DNA of 64,000 bases from Microvirga sp. VF16 (GTDB lineage: Bacteria; Pseudomonadota; Alphaproteobacteria; Rhizobiales; Beijerinckiaceae). Shown one piece after another: positions 54,255 through 63,291 of the stretch. Made by a program: the position numbers and the translations under genes. Each line of letters starts with the position of its first letter. The stretch's first letter is position 1. Location: positions 2,067,501 through 2,131,500 of the forward strand of contig NZ_CP069354.1 of NCBI RefSeq assembly GCF_016864375.1, read 5' to 3'. A model generated the notes under the pieces. The model was not told where the DNA came from and did no database searches. It saw only the letters and a program-made list of their open reading frames with translations.

Positions 54255-54442
54255 CGCGACCTCCCGAAAGGGTGATGTGGCGAACGCAAACAGAGCGGTC
54301 AGGAAATATCGTCTGCCGCAGGATCGAGGGTCCGCCTGTCGCGATGGGTTGTCAAGGAAATGGAGGAGGCGAACTGCTTGAGTATTTTTCGGCGAAATGG
54401 CTCCGGTTCGCCGTCAAAAATGCGGCAAACCAAAAGAGATCT

Positions 54443-54462
54443 GTTTCCGCGCTAACGGAAAC
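54443..54462 (-). terminator. Hairpin after alcohol dehydrogenase gene
   Basis: GTTTCCG/CGGAAAC with a six-base loop lies five bases past the dehydrogenase stop on the minus strand, followed after a few bases by TTTTGG. A modest terminator. Confidence 0.4.
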
Positions 54463-54466
54463 CGCT

Positions 54467-55477
54467 CTAGATCTCAACCAGGGCCTTGATGACCCCGGCC
54501 TCGGGGGACGACCACATCGGAATGAGTCCCGGTGCATCGTCGAGGTTGCCGCGGTGGCTTGCCAAAGCTGCCGTCGGCACTCTGCCGCTGCGCATGGCAT
54601 CGAGCACGATCTCGAAATCCTGCCGTGTGGCATTGCGGCTGCCGAGCAGCGACGTTTCGCGCTTGTGGAACTCCGGGTCGTTGAACGTGATGTCGGCGCG
54701 CACGATCGACAGGAGAACGTAGGTGCCGCCGTGGCCGACATAGGAAAAGCCCTTCATCATCGCCTTCGGACTTCCGGTGGCATCGATGACGACATCGAAG
54801 AAATCGCCATCGGTGGCGGCCTTGAGACGATCATCGATATCGGACGACACCTCGAAGACATGATCGGCGCCGATTTCGTCCCTGCAGAAGGCAAGCCGCC
54901 GGGCGTTCATATCGAGGACGGAAACGTCGGCGCCCCGGGCTTTCGCGAAAATCGCCGCCGCGATCCCGATCGGGCCGGCTCCCACCACGGCAACACGGCT
55001 CGTCGGGCCGGCTCCTGAGCGCCGCACGCCGTGGGCGCCGATCGCCAGGAACTCGACCATGGCGGCCTCGTCCAGGCTCAAGCCTGTCGCGGGCACGACA
55101 TTGCGCTCCGGCACGGCGATGTACTCGCAGGCTCCGCCGTCGCGGTGAACGCCCAGCACCTGCAGGTTCTGGCAGCAATTCGTCTTGCCCTGCCGGCAGG
55201 CGCGGCACGTGCCGCAGAAGAGATAGGGTTCGACGCAAACGATGTCGCCGTTCTTGAACGAACTGCCGCCGGGGGCGTCGGCGATCTCGCCTGCAAGCTC
55301 GTGGCCGATCACCCGCGGATATTCGAGATAGGGCTGATTGCCGTGGAAGATATGATAATCGGTTCCGCAGATCCCGACCCGCCGGATGCGCACCAGCACC
55401 TCGCCCGGACCAGCGCTCGGGACGTCCCGCTGGATGACGCTCAGCCGGCCGGGCTCGTCGCATCGAAGGGCTTTCAT
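54467..55477 (-). CDS. Zinc-dependent alcohol dehydrogenase family (MDR)
   Basis: A 336-residue medium-chain dehydrogenase/reductase. Catalytic zinc site: CGTDYHIFHG, IGHELAGEI and the later Glu; structural zinc site CGTCRACRQGKTNCC. The NAD-binding VAVVGAGPIGIAAA is near residue 165. Sequence style (GICGTDYHIFHGNQPYLEYPRVIGHE) fits sugar-acid or polyol dehydrogenases such as L-idonate or galactonate dehydrogenases. Cytoplasmic. Exact substrate open. Confidence 0.9.
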   Translation of the reverse strand: MKALRCDEPGRLSVIQRDVPSAGPGEVLVRIRRVGICGTDYHIFHGNQPYLEYPRVIGHELAGEIADAPGGSSFKNGDIVCVEPYLFCGTCRACRQGKTNCCQNLQVLGVHRDGGACEYIAVPERNVVPATGLSLDEAAMVEFLAIGAHGVRRSGAGPTSRVAVVGAGPIGIAAAIFAKARGADVSVLDMNARRLAFCRDEIGADHVFEVSSDIDDRLKAATDGDFFDVVIDATGSPKAMMKGFSYVGHGGTYVLLSIVRADITFNDPEFHKRETSLLGSRNATRQDFEIVLDAMRSGRVPTAALASHRGNLDDAPGLIPMWSSPEAGVIKALVEI

Positions 55478-55605
55478 CGGCGTCTCTCCCCGCGGATATC
55501 TTGGTTCGTATGCTGCAAGCTTAGGGCGGGAACAGGAAAGCGCAAAGCCGACCCTGCTTTCCGCAACAACGATGCGCGGCCTTTAGGATTGAGCAACGAA
55601 TCGAA

Positions 55606-55630
55606 CCCAAAAGTGAAATCCACTTTTGGG
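55606..55630. repeat. Short copy of dispersed palindrome
   Basis: CCCAAAAGTG/CACTTTTGGG, 10-bp perfect arms with AAATC loop, the core of the repeat at 28975-29018, here without its outer arms. Confidence 0.6.
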
Positions 55631-55680
55631 CCCGACACCCTGGGGACCCGACAACGATTCACACGAGACGGCTGATCCGG

Positions 55681-56457
55681 ATGTCAACCTGGCGAGATGA
55701 GAAGAACCAGAAGGCACGCGCCCGGCTCGAGAAACGCCTCTCCGTGCTCTTTCCGGCCTGCGTTCTGTCGCATGCGCTTCGGCAGCCGCTGATCCCACCG
55801 ACCCAGCGCCGCGCCGTGGAGTCCTACTGGCGGCATCGCCCGCTCCTGGCTGACCGGCTCGCGCGGGCGCTGGCGGCCAGGAGCGGGCAGCCGGCCGGGT
55901 GGCAGTGGCGTCTGGGCTCCGACAAGGAAACCGGCCTGCCGATGTCCTTCCGTATGCCGCCATCCCCTTACCGGGAGGCTGCCTTCGCGCGCGGGCCGGG
56001 GCATTGCTGCGTCTGCGGACAGCCTGTGTACCGGCTGGGCTGGCATTGCGACCTCTGGAGTGATGGCAAGCCGAACAGGAACGCTATATGGCATGCCGCC
56101 TGCGTCGTGGCCTGGCAACTCTGGACGGCACCGCCCGATCATCTCAGGATCCTGAAGCTGCGCCAGCAGCGGCGATGCGTAACGAGCGGTCGTCGCCTAC
56201 TCAGGACGGCCGAAGTGGACCACCGCGTTCCGCTTTTCGCCGTCTGGTCCGAGCACCGCTCTCGACCCTGGCCCGAACTGCTCGCCTTCTGGGGCGCCCC
56301 CAATCTTCAGGTGATCAACAAGACGGTTCATCTGGAGAAAACCGCCGAGGAGGCGGCAGACCGGGCCAGGCGGCGGATTTCCAGACCCGACATGTCGCAA
56401 GAAGAAGAGTTTATCGCCCCCCTTGCGGATCGGATTCCAATCCCCATATCGGGCTGA
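55681..56457 (+). CDS. HNH-like protein with two Cys clusters
   Basis: A 258-residue protein of no named family that I recall. The middle holds CCVCGQPVYRLGWHCDLW and a WHAACVVAW segment, likely zinc-binding. The C-terminal third has an HNH-like layout: LLRTAEVDHRVPLFAVW (the DH pair), then NLQVINKTVHLEKTAEEA (Asn and His). This resembles HNH endonucleases, but activity is not shown. An ATG at 55681 follows a 10-bp palindrome by 50 bases. Confidence 0.65.
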   Translation: MSTWRDEKNQKARARLEKRLSVLFPACVLSHALRQPLIPPTQRRAVESYWRHRPLLADRLARALAARSGQPAGWQWRLGSDKETGLPMSFRMPPSPYREAAFARGPGHCCVCGQPVYRLGWHCDLWSDGKPNRNAIWHAACVVAWQLWTAPPDHLRILKLRQQRRCVTSGRRLLRTAEVDHRVPLFAVWSEHRSRPWPELLAFWGAPNLQVINKTVHLEKTAEEAADRARRRISRPDMSQEEEFIAPLADRIPIPISG

Positions 56458-56556
56458 CCCAGCGGACATTGTTGTGGACTTCGAGAGCGGCGGGCGTCAC
56501 CGCCTGCTCCGATGAGACCGTGCCAGGACGGATGTACTCCGGCATGGTCCGTTCCC

Positions 56557-56671
56557 GCGCCTGCCTGACGATGCAGGCGCCCGTCTGGACCCGGATCAGC
56601 CCAGGCCCGTAGCAGGCGCGGCAGGAGATGCGAAGGCATCCCGCCCGTTCGCCCCGGAGCCTGGGCTTTTT
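56557..56671 (+). terminator. Structured region ending in a terminator-like stem
   Basis: The 371-base gap 56458-56828 has no ORF. It contains hairpin GCGCCTGC/GCAGGCGC (56557-56580) and an outer pair AGCCCAGGC (56598-56606)/GCCTGGGCT (56659-56667) followed by TTTT. The stem encloses ~50 bases that can fold further. It can end the HNH-like transcript, or be the 3' end of an unannotated RNA. Confidence 0.45.
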
Positions 56672-56828
56672 CGTTTGATCGGCGGTACGAGGGCAGCCGG
56701 CCCGGCTCGAGGCAGGGCATCGCCTTTTAGTCTCAGGCGGACAGCATTCCTGCTGGAATTAACGGAATAACGACAACTCCCGGGGAATTCTGGCGGAGAT
56801 CGTCGCGTAAAACGAATCGAAGCCCGTT

Positions 56829-59135
56829 GTGCCAGACTATATAATCATCTCCCTCAGCATCTTGGCGGCGGCGACCGGGATCATCGGCGCAGCCTTCCTC
56901 TTCGTGCGGGGGCACAACGACGATCTCGCGCGGGCCGAGGGCGATCTGGCCAACCTCGCCCTATCTCTTCAGGAGCGGACGGATGGCGTCTTCCAATCCA
57001 TCGAGAACGTTCTGCGCGATGTGATCGGCCGAATTCCGCAGGCCTGTCTCAAGGCGCACGAGTTCGACGGGTTCGCCGCATCCCAGGCAACGAAGGCCAT
57101 CCTGGTAGGAGCCTGTCACTCGCTGTCCCAGATCGTCCGCATCGATCTCGTTAATGCCAAGGGGCGGATCGTCGGTTCGTCGACACCGCGCCCGATGTCT
57201 GATCCGATCTACCTGAAAGACACGTCCTACTATCGGGCTCTCGCGACGGAGCCATCGCTCACCTTGTATCTCGGCGAGCCGATGAGGATCCGGGCAGCCG
57301 AGAAATGGGTGCTCTCCCTCGCCCGGAAGATCGAAGACACGGACGGAAAATTCCTCGGCGTCATCGTCGCTACGGTCGATCTCGGCCATTTCGAGCGAAT
57401 CTTTAAGGACCACCTCAGAACGCACTCGCAGGCGATCACGCTCTACCGGCGCGATGGCATCATCCTGGCGCATAGTCCGCACTCGGAGAGGGCGCTCGGG
57501 CGTCGCGTGTGGAGGCCCAACACCCCCCTGCAGCGGCTGATCGCAAAGAACATCCCGACGCTTATTCGCGACGTCAGCTGGATCGACAGGAAGGAGCGGG
57601 TAGTCGCTCTTCATCCTCTCGCCCATTATCCGGCCGGCATCTCCGTCAGCAGAACGGTGTCGGAACTCATGGCCGGGCGGCGCCTCGAAAGCCGCATGGT
57701 CGCATTCTTCGCCTATCTGATGGATATCGGGATCGAGGCTGCCACTCTGCTCGGTTTGAGGCATGTTCGAACCGGTATTCTGAGAGCGGCCAGCGAGAGC
57801 TACCTGTCGCGCCATGATGTCCTGACCAAGCTTCCCAACAGGCTGCAATTCGTCGAGGATCTGAAGCGGACTTTCCTCGCCTCGCAAAGATCCGGCACCG
57901 ATTTCGCCTTGCTTCTTCTCGATCTCAACCGGTTCAAGGACATCAATGACAGTTTTGGTCATGGGGCGGGAGACGAGATCGTTCAAACGGTGGCGCGGCG
58001 CCTGCGCGAACGTCTCAGGAAGACCGACCTCATCGCCCGCATCGGCGGCGACGAGTTCGCCATCATCCAACGGCCGATCAGAAACCGGCAGCAGGTCATA
58101 GATCTCGTCATGGCCATACAGACCGCCATGAGGGCCCCGTGCACAGCCGGCAACACGGAGATCGATGTCGGGCTGTCCATCGGCGTTGCGATCGCGTCCT
58201 CCGTCGGCAAGACCTCGACGGAACTCATGAAAGCGGCCGATGTCGCTCTCTATGCGGCAAAGTCCGATTCCAGCAGCAGCTACCGGCTCTACGACGCAGA
58301 CATCAAGGATGCCAGGGCGGAACGTCGCGCCCTCGAAGGAGCCCTGAAGAGCGCGTTGGAAAACAAGGAACTCGACCTGTTCTATCAGCCGATCCTCGAT
58401 CTGGCGACGAACCAGATGTGGGGCTGCGAAGCGCTGGCGCGATGGAAGCACCCGACAAAGGGGATGATCTCGCCGCTGCAGTTCATCCCGACCGCCGAGG
58501 AGTCGGGTCTCATCGGCCCGATGGGCGACTGGATCCTCGAGGAGGCCTGCTCGACGGCCATGACCTGGCCCACGACTTCGGCCCAGCCGTTGAAGGTCGC
58601 GATCAATCTCTCCCCGGTGCAGTTCCGGAGCCGGGATGTTCTCGCCAGCGTCAAGAGAGCCCTGGAGATCTCCGGCCTGCCGGCCCAGCGCCTGGTTCTG
58701 GAGATCACGGAATCCGTCAAGCTCACGGAGGAAGCCACCGCGACGCTGAAAAAGCTTAAAGGTCTCGGCGTGTCGATCGCGCTCGACGATTTCGGCACTG
58801 GCTATGCCTCGATGAGTTATCTCAGCAGCTTCCCCTTCGACAAAATCAAGATCGATCAGTCCTTCGTGCGGAACATGCTGGATTCTCCGGACAGCCGCGC
58901 GATCATCAAGGCTACGATTGGCCTTGCGAAAGACCTGAAGATGAGCACGACGGCCGAAGGCGTCGAAACGGAAGAGCAGCTCAATGCTCTGCGCCTCGCT
59001 GGCGCCTCGCAGGCTCAAGGCTATCTCATCGCCAAGCCGATGTCCCGCGAAGCCATCGCGACTTTCATCGCCGACGCCCAAAAGCCTCAGTCCAAGAAGC
59101 GGGACGAACAGGCACCGGCACGAGCCGTCGCCTAA
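56829..59135 (+). CDS. GGDEF-EAL cyclic-di-GMP enzyme with Cache sensor
   Basis: A 768-residue membrane protein. TM1 (IIISLSILAAATGIIGAAFLF), a dCache-type outer sensor (to ~residue 290), a second helix near 295-315, then a GGDEF domain with intact GGDEF at 406-410 (RIGGDEFAII) and an EAL domain with EAL at 534-536 (CEALARWKHP), NLSPVQF, EITES, DDFGTGYAS and EGVETEEQ. Both synthesis and breakdown of c-di-GMP look possible. The start is GTG 56829. It probably controls motility or attachment in answer to a small ligand. Confidence 0.93.
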   Translation: MPDYIIISLSILAAATGIIGAAFLFVRGHNDDLARAEGDLANLALSLQERTDGVFQSIENVLRDVIGRIPQACLKAHEFDGFAASQATKAILVGACHSLSQIVRIDLVNAKGRIVGSSTPRPMSDPIYLKDTSYYRALATEPSLTLYLGEPMRIRAAEKWVLSLARKIEDTDGKFLGVIVATVDLGHFERIFKDHLRTHSQAITLYRRDGIILAHSPHSERALGRRVWRPNTPLQRLIAKNIPTLIRDVSWIDRKERVVALHPLAHYPAGISVSRTVSELMAGRRLESRMVAFFAYLMDIGIEAATLLGLRHVRTGILRAASESYLSRHDVLTKLPNRLQFVEDLKRTFLASQRSGTDFALLLLDLNRFKDINDSFGHGAGDEIVQTVARRLRERLRKTDLIARIGGDEFAIIQRPIRNRQQVIDLVMAIQTAMRAPCTAGNTEIDVGLSIGVAIASSVGKTSTELMKAADVALYAAKSDSSSSYRLYDADIKDARAERRALEGALKSALENKELDLFYQPILDLATNQMWGCEALARWKHPTKGMISPLQFIPTAEESGLIGPMGDWILEEACSTAMTWPTTSAQPLKVAINLSPVQFRSRDVLASVKRALEISGLPAQRLVLEITESVKLTEEATATLKKLKGLGVSIALDDFGTGYASMSYLSSFPFDKIKIDQSFVRNMLDSPDSRAIIKATIGLAKDLKMSTTAEGVETEEQLNALRLAGASQAQGYLIAKPMSREAIATFIADAQKPQSKKRDEQAPARAVA

Positions 59136-59470
59136 AGGGCCGCGTCAAGCAGCGTGAAGAACTGCGTCACGCCCGGCCATGACGGCAAGTATTCCCACAC
59201 GGCAAGTGTTCCCAGGCAGCCGCTTCGCCGCTCACCGTTGCGGGGCAGCTCCGGCTTGGCCCCAAAAGGCCGACCGGATTCCGTTCTCGATCTTACGGTC
59301 CGGGAGACCGTGACACGGGTGCAACGTCCCGGTATATCGGTCCGACATCAAGCGACATCGAAGCGGCAGGCGCGTCGGCGGGCAGCAAGGTCCGGTCCGG
59401 CGCGATCATGCCCGAGAGTCATGGATCTCGCATTCTCACAGGAGCGAGACGAACCACCGGGGAACACAGG
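59136..59470. other. Gap before cobF
   Basis: No ORF and no cobalamin riboswitch (a B12 box GCCACTG was looked for and not seen). Two near-repeats GGCAAGTATTCCCA and GGCAAGTGTTCCCA lie at 59183-59214. Promoter position not evident. Confidence 0.4.
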
Positions 59471-60244
59471 ATGCGAAAGGCCCTCGTCATCGGCATCGGT
59501 GCAGGCAATCCCGACTATATCACCATCCAGGCCATCAATGCCCTCAACCAGGTCGATGTCTTCTTCGTCGCCGACAAGGGTGGCGAGAAGGAGGACCTGA
59601 TCAAGCTGCGGCGGGAGATCTGCGACCGCTTCATCAAGGATAGGACGTTCAGGGTTGTCGAATACGAGCAGCCCCGCCGGGGCGATGCTTCCAAATCCTA
59701 TCTGACAACGGTCGAGCAATGGCACGAGGCCATCGCGAACAAGGTCGGAACCCTGCTGAGAGAGGAGCTCCGGGAGGGCGAATGTGCCGGCTTCCTCGTC
59801 TGGGGCGATCCCTCGCTCTACGACAGCACTCTGCGCATCCTGGCAGCCGTGCAGGCCAGGGGCGGTTTCGAGCTGGAATACGAAGTGATCCCCGGGATCA
59901 CCAGTGTGCAGGCTCTTGCCGCCCAGCATAAGATCCCGCTCAACAGGATTGGTGAGTCCATTCAGATCACGACTGGCCGCAGGCTCGCCGCGGGCTTTCC
60001 CAACAACGCCGACAGCGTTGTCGTCATGCTCGATGGCAACTGCTCCTTCCGCGGCGTCGCGTCCGAGGATGTCGATATCTACTGGGGGGCCTATCTTGGC
60101 ACTGAGGATGAAATCCTTATTTCCGGCAAACTGCGAGACGTGATGGATGACATCGAGCGCGTCCGCGCCGAGGCCCGCGCCCGAAAGGGATGGGTGATGG
60201 ATACCTATCTCCTCCGGAGATCCAAATCAGATGATGCTCAGTGA
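59471..60244 (+). CDS. cobF: Precorrin-6A synthase (deacetylating)
   Basis: A 257-residue tetrapyrrole methylase-fold enzyme. CobF methylates C-1 of precorrin-5 with loss of acetate in aerobic cobalamin synthesis. Landmarks: ALVIGIGAGNPDYITIQA (SAM-binding start), FLVWGDPSLYDSTLRI, EVIPGITSVQALAAQ and GAYLGTEDEIL. ATG 59471 chosen over an upstream extension that is not conserved-looking. No other cob gene is in the window. Confidence 0.92.
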   Translation: MRKALVIGIGAGNPDYITIQAINALNQVDVFFVADKGGEKEDLIKLRREICDRFIKDRTFRVVEYEQPRRGDASKSYLTTVEQWHEAIANKVGTLLREELREGECAGFLVWGDPSLYDSTLRILAAVQARGGFELEYEVIPGITSVQALAAQHKIPLNRIGESIQITTGRRLAAGFPNNADSVVVMLDGNCSFRGVASEDVDIYWGAYLGTEDEILISGKLRDVMDDIERVRAEARARKGWVMDTYLLRRSKSDDAQ

Positions 60245-60425
60245 GCCCATTCGCCGGTGGTCGATCCGCGCGATGGTGTGCTCCGGTCCTGATCCATCGC
60301 GGCTCTTTCCGTTCCTGGGCGCCGGGATTTCCCAGAGCGGTTCTCGGGGTTTCACCTGATACCCAAGTTCGGCACTGCGGCTAAATTTCCTGTGACCGTG
60401 TCCCGTTCCGAAGGGAGTGACCAGA

Positions 60426-60539
60426 ATGCAGTTCGTCGTCGCAGCCTCCATGGCGATGGAACGTGGCGAATGCGGGACCGGTCGATCCGTGTTTCGGACC
60501 GAGTGCTCCGGCCTGGATACGGAGAACATGGAGGACTGA
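60426..60539 (+). CDS. Small ORF directly before DUF3302 gene
   Basis: A 37-residue ORF: MQFVVAASMAMERGECGTGR then SVFRTECSGLDTENMED. GAAGGGAG lies a proper distance upstream and the stop abuts the next ATG (TGAATG), suggesting coupled translation. No homologue known to me. Confidence 0.45.
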   Translation: MQFVVAASMAMERGECGTGRSVFRTECSGLDTENMED

Positions 60540-60779
60540 ATGTCGGGTCTGGACATCTTCGCCTGGATCGTTCTGGTCGTCCTCATCGCGACGGCCGTCG
60601 CAATCTTCGTGGCGCTCGGGATGATGCCGGGGCACATCGCGAGAAAGCGCGGACATCCCTGGCCTGAGGCGGTGACGGTCGGGGGATGGGCAACGCTGAT
60701 CTGCGGCTTCGTGTTGTGGCCGCTGGTGTTGATCTGGGCCTACGTCGATGTGCCTAAACGGCGGGAGACGGCGGAATGA
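60540..60779 (+). CDS. DUF3302 inner-membrane protein
   Basis: A 79-residue protein with two transmembrane helices (DIFAWIVLVVLIATAVAIFVAL; TVGGWATLICGFVLWPLVLIWAYV) and the family's PGHIARKRGHPW turn. Matches DUF3302 (E. coli YibI/YiaW), typically next to an HlyD-family gene, as here with a four-base ATGA overlap. GGAGG lies six bases upstream. Confidence 0.9.
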   Translation: MSGLDIFAWIVLVVLIATAVAIFVALGMMPGHIARKRGHPWPEAVTVGGWATLICGFVLWPLVLIWAYVDVPKRRETAE

Positions 60780-61711
60780 TCGTCGTTCTGCTGAATTCGT
60801 ATATCGCTCTTCTGGCCCTGTTCGTCTGGCTCCGGTTCATCCCGTTCAACATGTTCTGGAAGCTGTCGCCTGTCCTCGTGTTGCTGGTCCTCTTGATCGG
60901 GCTCTTCATTCCGATGGGCTGGGGCGCGCCCTCGGGGCCTGTGGCGGTCGTCCGCAACTCGGTGCAGATCATCCCCTCGGTGGCTGGCGAGGTCGTCGAC
61001 GTCCCGGTCGCGGCCAACACGCCCGTGAAGGAGGGCGATATCCTGTTCCGGATCGACCCGACCACCTACAAGGCGCAGGTCGAGACCATCGCGGCTCAGC
61101 TCAAGTTCGCCGAGCTGCGCCTGTCCCAGTTCTCCGAGCTCCAGAGCCGCGACACGGGCCGGGCCTTCGACGTGCAGCAGCGCGAGGCCGAGGTCGAGCA
61201 GCTGCGGGCTCAACTTGAGGGGGCCAGGTGGAGCCTCGACAGGACCACCGTGCAGGCGCCGGCCGACGGCTACGTGACCAATCTTGCGCTGCGCAAGGGC
61301 GCACGCGTCACCGCGCAATCTCCCGTCATGGCGTTCATCGACACGTCGGAGACCATCTTCGGAGTGGAGATCCCGCAGATCTACGCCCGCTACATCGAGG
61401 TTGGCCAGCCAGTCGAGCTCGCGTTCAAGACCTTGCCCGGCGAAGTCTTCACCGGACGGGTCGAGACGGTGTTGCAGGCCATCGCGACCGGGCAGACGCA
61501 AGTCGGCGGTTTGGCCGTGGCACCGTCGGAGATCCAGTCGGCGCCGTTCGTCACTCGCATCCGGCTCGACGACCCGGAGGTGGCCAGACGCCTGCCGGCC
61601 GGGAGCACCGGCACCGCGGCGATCTACACGGATCACGTCAAGGCGGCACACGTCATCCGCAAGGTCGTCCTGCGGCAGACGGCGATCCTGAACTACGTCA
61701 ATCCGTTCTGA
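60776..61711 (+). CDS. HlyD/EmrA-family secretion (membrane fusion) protein
   Basis: A 311-residue periplasmic adaptor of YibH type. Two N-terminal hydrophobic helices (VVLLNSYIALLALFVWL; LSPVLVLLVLLIGLFIPMGW) anchor it; VQIIPSVAGEVVDVPVAANTPVKEGDILFRID and VQAPADGYVTNLALRKGA are the two lipoyl halves around a coiled coil (KFAELRLSQFSELQSR...). No transporter partner gene follows directly. Coupled to DUF3302. Confidence 0.9.
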   Translation: MIVVLLNSYIALLALFVWLRFIPFNMFWKLSPVLVLLVLLIGLFIPMGWGAPSGPVAVVRNSVQIIPSVAGEVVDVPVAANTPVKEGDILFRIDPTTYKAQVETIAAQLKFAELRLSQFSELQSRDTGRAFDVQQREAEVEQLRAQLEGARWSLDRTTVQAPADGYVTNLALRKGARVTAQSPVMAFIDTSETIFGVEIPQIYARYIEVGQPVELAFKTLPGEVFTGRVETVLQAIATGQTQVGGLAVAPSEIQSAPFVTRIRLDDPEVARRLPAGSTGTAAIYTDHVKAAHVIRKVVLRQTAILNYVNPF

Positions 61712-61968
61712 ACGGGGCTGCCGGTCACAGGGGGAATGACAAGAGCGGTCTTGCCGGCTCTTGAGTTTCCGCCTCCGGCGATCGCCGAGGGTGCGGCCGA
61801 CAGGGTTGCGGCGGGACTCCGCGGCGGTCTGCTGCACGGCTGCAGACAAGGCGTCCTAAGGAGATCACCTGAGTGTCCCGCTGTCCCTCGAAGGCGTACG
61901 CATCGGCGTTGGTCAGGAGCGGGTTATCCCGCCCCGCCTTCCCGTGACATTGCCACAGGGGTGATAAC

Positions 61969-63183
61969 ATGACGAACCAATTGAGCGATACCACCATCCA
62001 TCTCGTGAAGGCCACCGTGCCCGCGCTTCAGGAGCACGGACTGGCGATCACGAAGCGCATGTACGAGCGCATGTTCCAGAATGAGGCGATCCGCGATCTC
62101 TTCAACCAGTCGCACCACGGCGAGACCGGATCCCAGCCCAAGGCGCTGGCGAGCGCCGTCCTGGCTTATGCCCAGAACATCGACAATCTCGGCGCCCTGG
62201 CTCCCGCCGTGGAGCGGATCGCGCAGAAGCACGTAGGGCTGAGCATCCTGCCCGAGCACTACCCTTACGTGGCCGATGCGCTGCTCGGGGCGATCAAGGA
62301 CGTGCTCGGCGATGCCGCCACCGACGAGATCCTGGCCGCCTGGGGCGAGGCCTACTGGTTCCTGGCCCATGTGCTGATCGGGCGCGAGAAGGCAGTCTAC
62401 ACCAGTCTGGCCAATGCCCCGGGCGGCTGGAACGGCTGGCGCAATTTCCGGATCGAGAGCAAGCGGAAGGAAAGCGAGATCATCACCTCGTTCGTGTTGC
62501 GGCCAGAGGACGGGAAGCCCGTCCTGCGCCACCAGCCCGGCCAATACCTGACGTTCTGGATCGACGTCCCGGGCCGGCATCCGCTCAAGCGGAACTACAG
62601 CATTTCCAGCGCGCCGAGCGACGAGACGTACCGGATCTCGGTCAAGCGCGAGCCGCAGGGCATCGCGTCCAACTGGCTGCATGATACGGCCGAAGTCGGG
62701 CAGATCCTGAAGGTGGCGCCGCCCGCCGGCGAGTTCTTCCTCAACGAGGAATCGCCTCGGCCCGTGGTGCTCCTGAGCGGCGGCGTCGGACTGACTCCGA
62801 TGATGAGCATGCTGGAGACGATTTCGGCCCAGCATCCCAAGGTCGCGGTCCATTACGTGCACGGCACCCTGAACGGCGCGACCCATGCGATGAAGGAGCG
62901 CGTCCGGTTCCTAGCGCAGGCCCATCCCAACATCAACGCTGCGACCTTCTATGTCGAGCCGCGACCGGAGGACCGGCCCGGAGAGGACTTCGACCATCCG
63001 GGAGTGATCAGCGTGGAATGGCTCGAGGCCAACACGCCGCTCACCGAGGCCGATTACTATCTGTGCGGTCCACGCCCCTTCCTGCGCGCCTTCGTGGGTG
63101 GTCTGGCTCTCGCAGGCGTCCGGTCGGACCGCATCCACTACGAGTTCTTCGGGCCGGCGGACGAGATTCTCGCGGCGGCGTAG
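61969..63183 (+). CDS. hmp: Flavohaemoglobin / nitric oxide dioxygenase
   Basis: A 404-residue three-domain protein that turns nitric oxide and oxygen into nitrate. The globin domain has Tyr32 (MYERMF), Gln56 and the haem-binding His88 (AQKHVGL). FAD domain: RNYSISSAPSD. NAD domain: LLSGGVGLTPMMSML and YYLCGPRPFL. Full length. No clear NsrR or other NO-sensor operator was found upstream. Ends in a strong terminator. Confidence 0.95.
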   Translation: MTNQLSDTTIHLVKATVPALQEHGLAITKRMYERMFQNEAIRDLFNQSHHGETGSQPKALASAVLAYAQNIDNLGALAPAVERIAQKHVGLSILPEHYPYVADALLGAIKDVLGDAATDEILAAWGEAYWFLAHVLIGREKAVYTSLANAPGGWNGWRNFRIESKRKESEIITSFVLRPEDGKPVLRHQPGQYLTFWIDVPGRHPLKRNYSISSAPSDETYRISVKREPQGIASNWLHDTAEVGQILKVAPPAGEFFLNEESPRPVVLLSGGVGLTPMMSMLETISAQHPKVAVHYVHGTLNGATHAMKERVRFLAQAHPNINAATFYVEPRPEDRPGEDFDHPGVISVEWLEANTPLTEADYYLCGPRPFLRAFVGGLALAGVRSDRIHYEFFGPADEILAAA

Positions 63184-63221
63184 CCGCCCAGATTCTCCGG
63201 TTTCGCACGATGTGCTAAACC

Positions 63222-63251
63222 GCCCCGCCGGCTTATCCGGCGGGGCTTTTT
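63222..63251 (+). terminator. Intrinsic terminator of hmp
   Basis: A 10-bp stem GCCCCGCCGG/CCGGCGGGGC with a CTTAT loop and five T. It lies about 40 bases past the hmp stop. Confidence 0.9.
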
Positions 63252-63291
63252 GCATTTCGGAGGTGATTTCTCCAAGCGGTTCAGGGGGGTC

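Noticed and set aside
56961..59081. 706-codon minus-strand ORF
   Set aside because: Shadow of the GGDEF-EAL gene, whose catalytic motifs are complete.
59136..59470. Cobalamin riboswitch before cobF
   Set aside because: No B12 box GCCACTG or related core seen.
61919..61932. GCGGGTTATCCCGC palindrome upstream of hmp as an NO-sensor operator
   Set aside because: Five-base GC arms are expected often in this DNA and do not match a known NsrR, NorR or FNR site.
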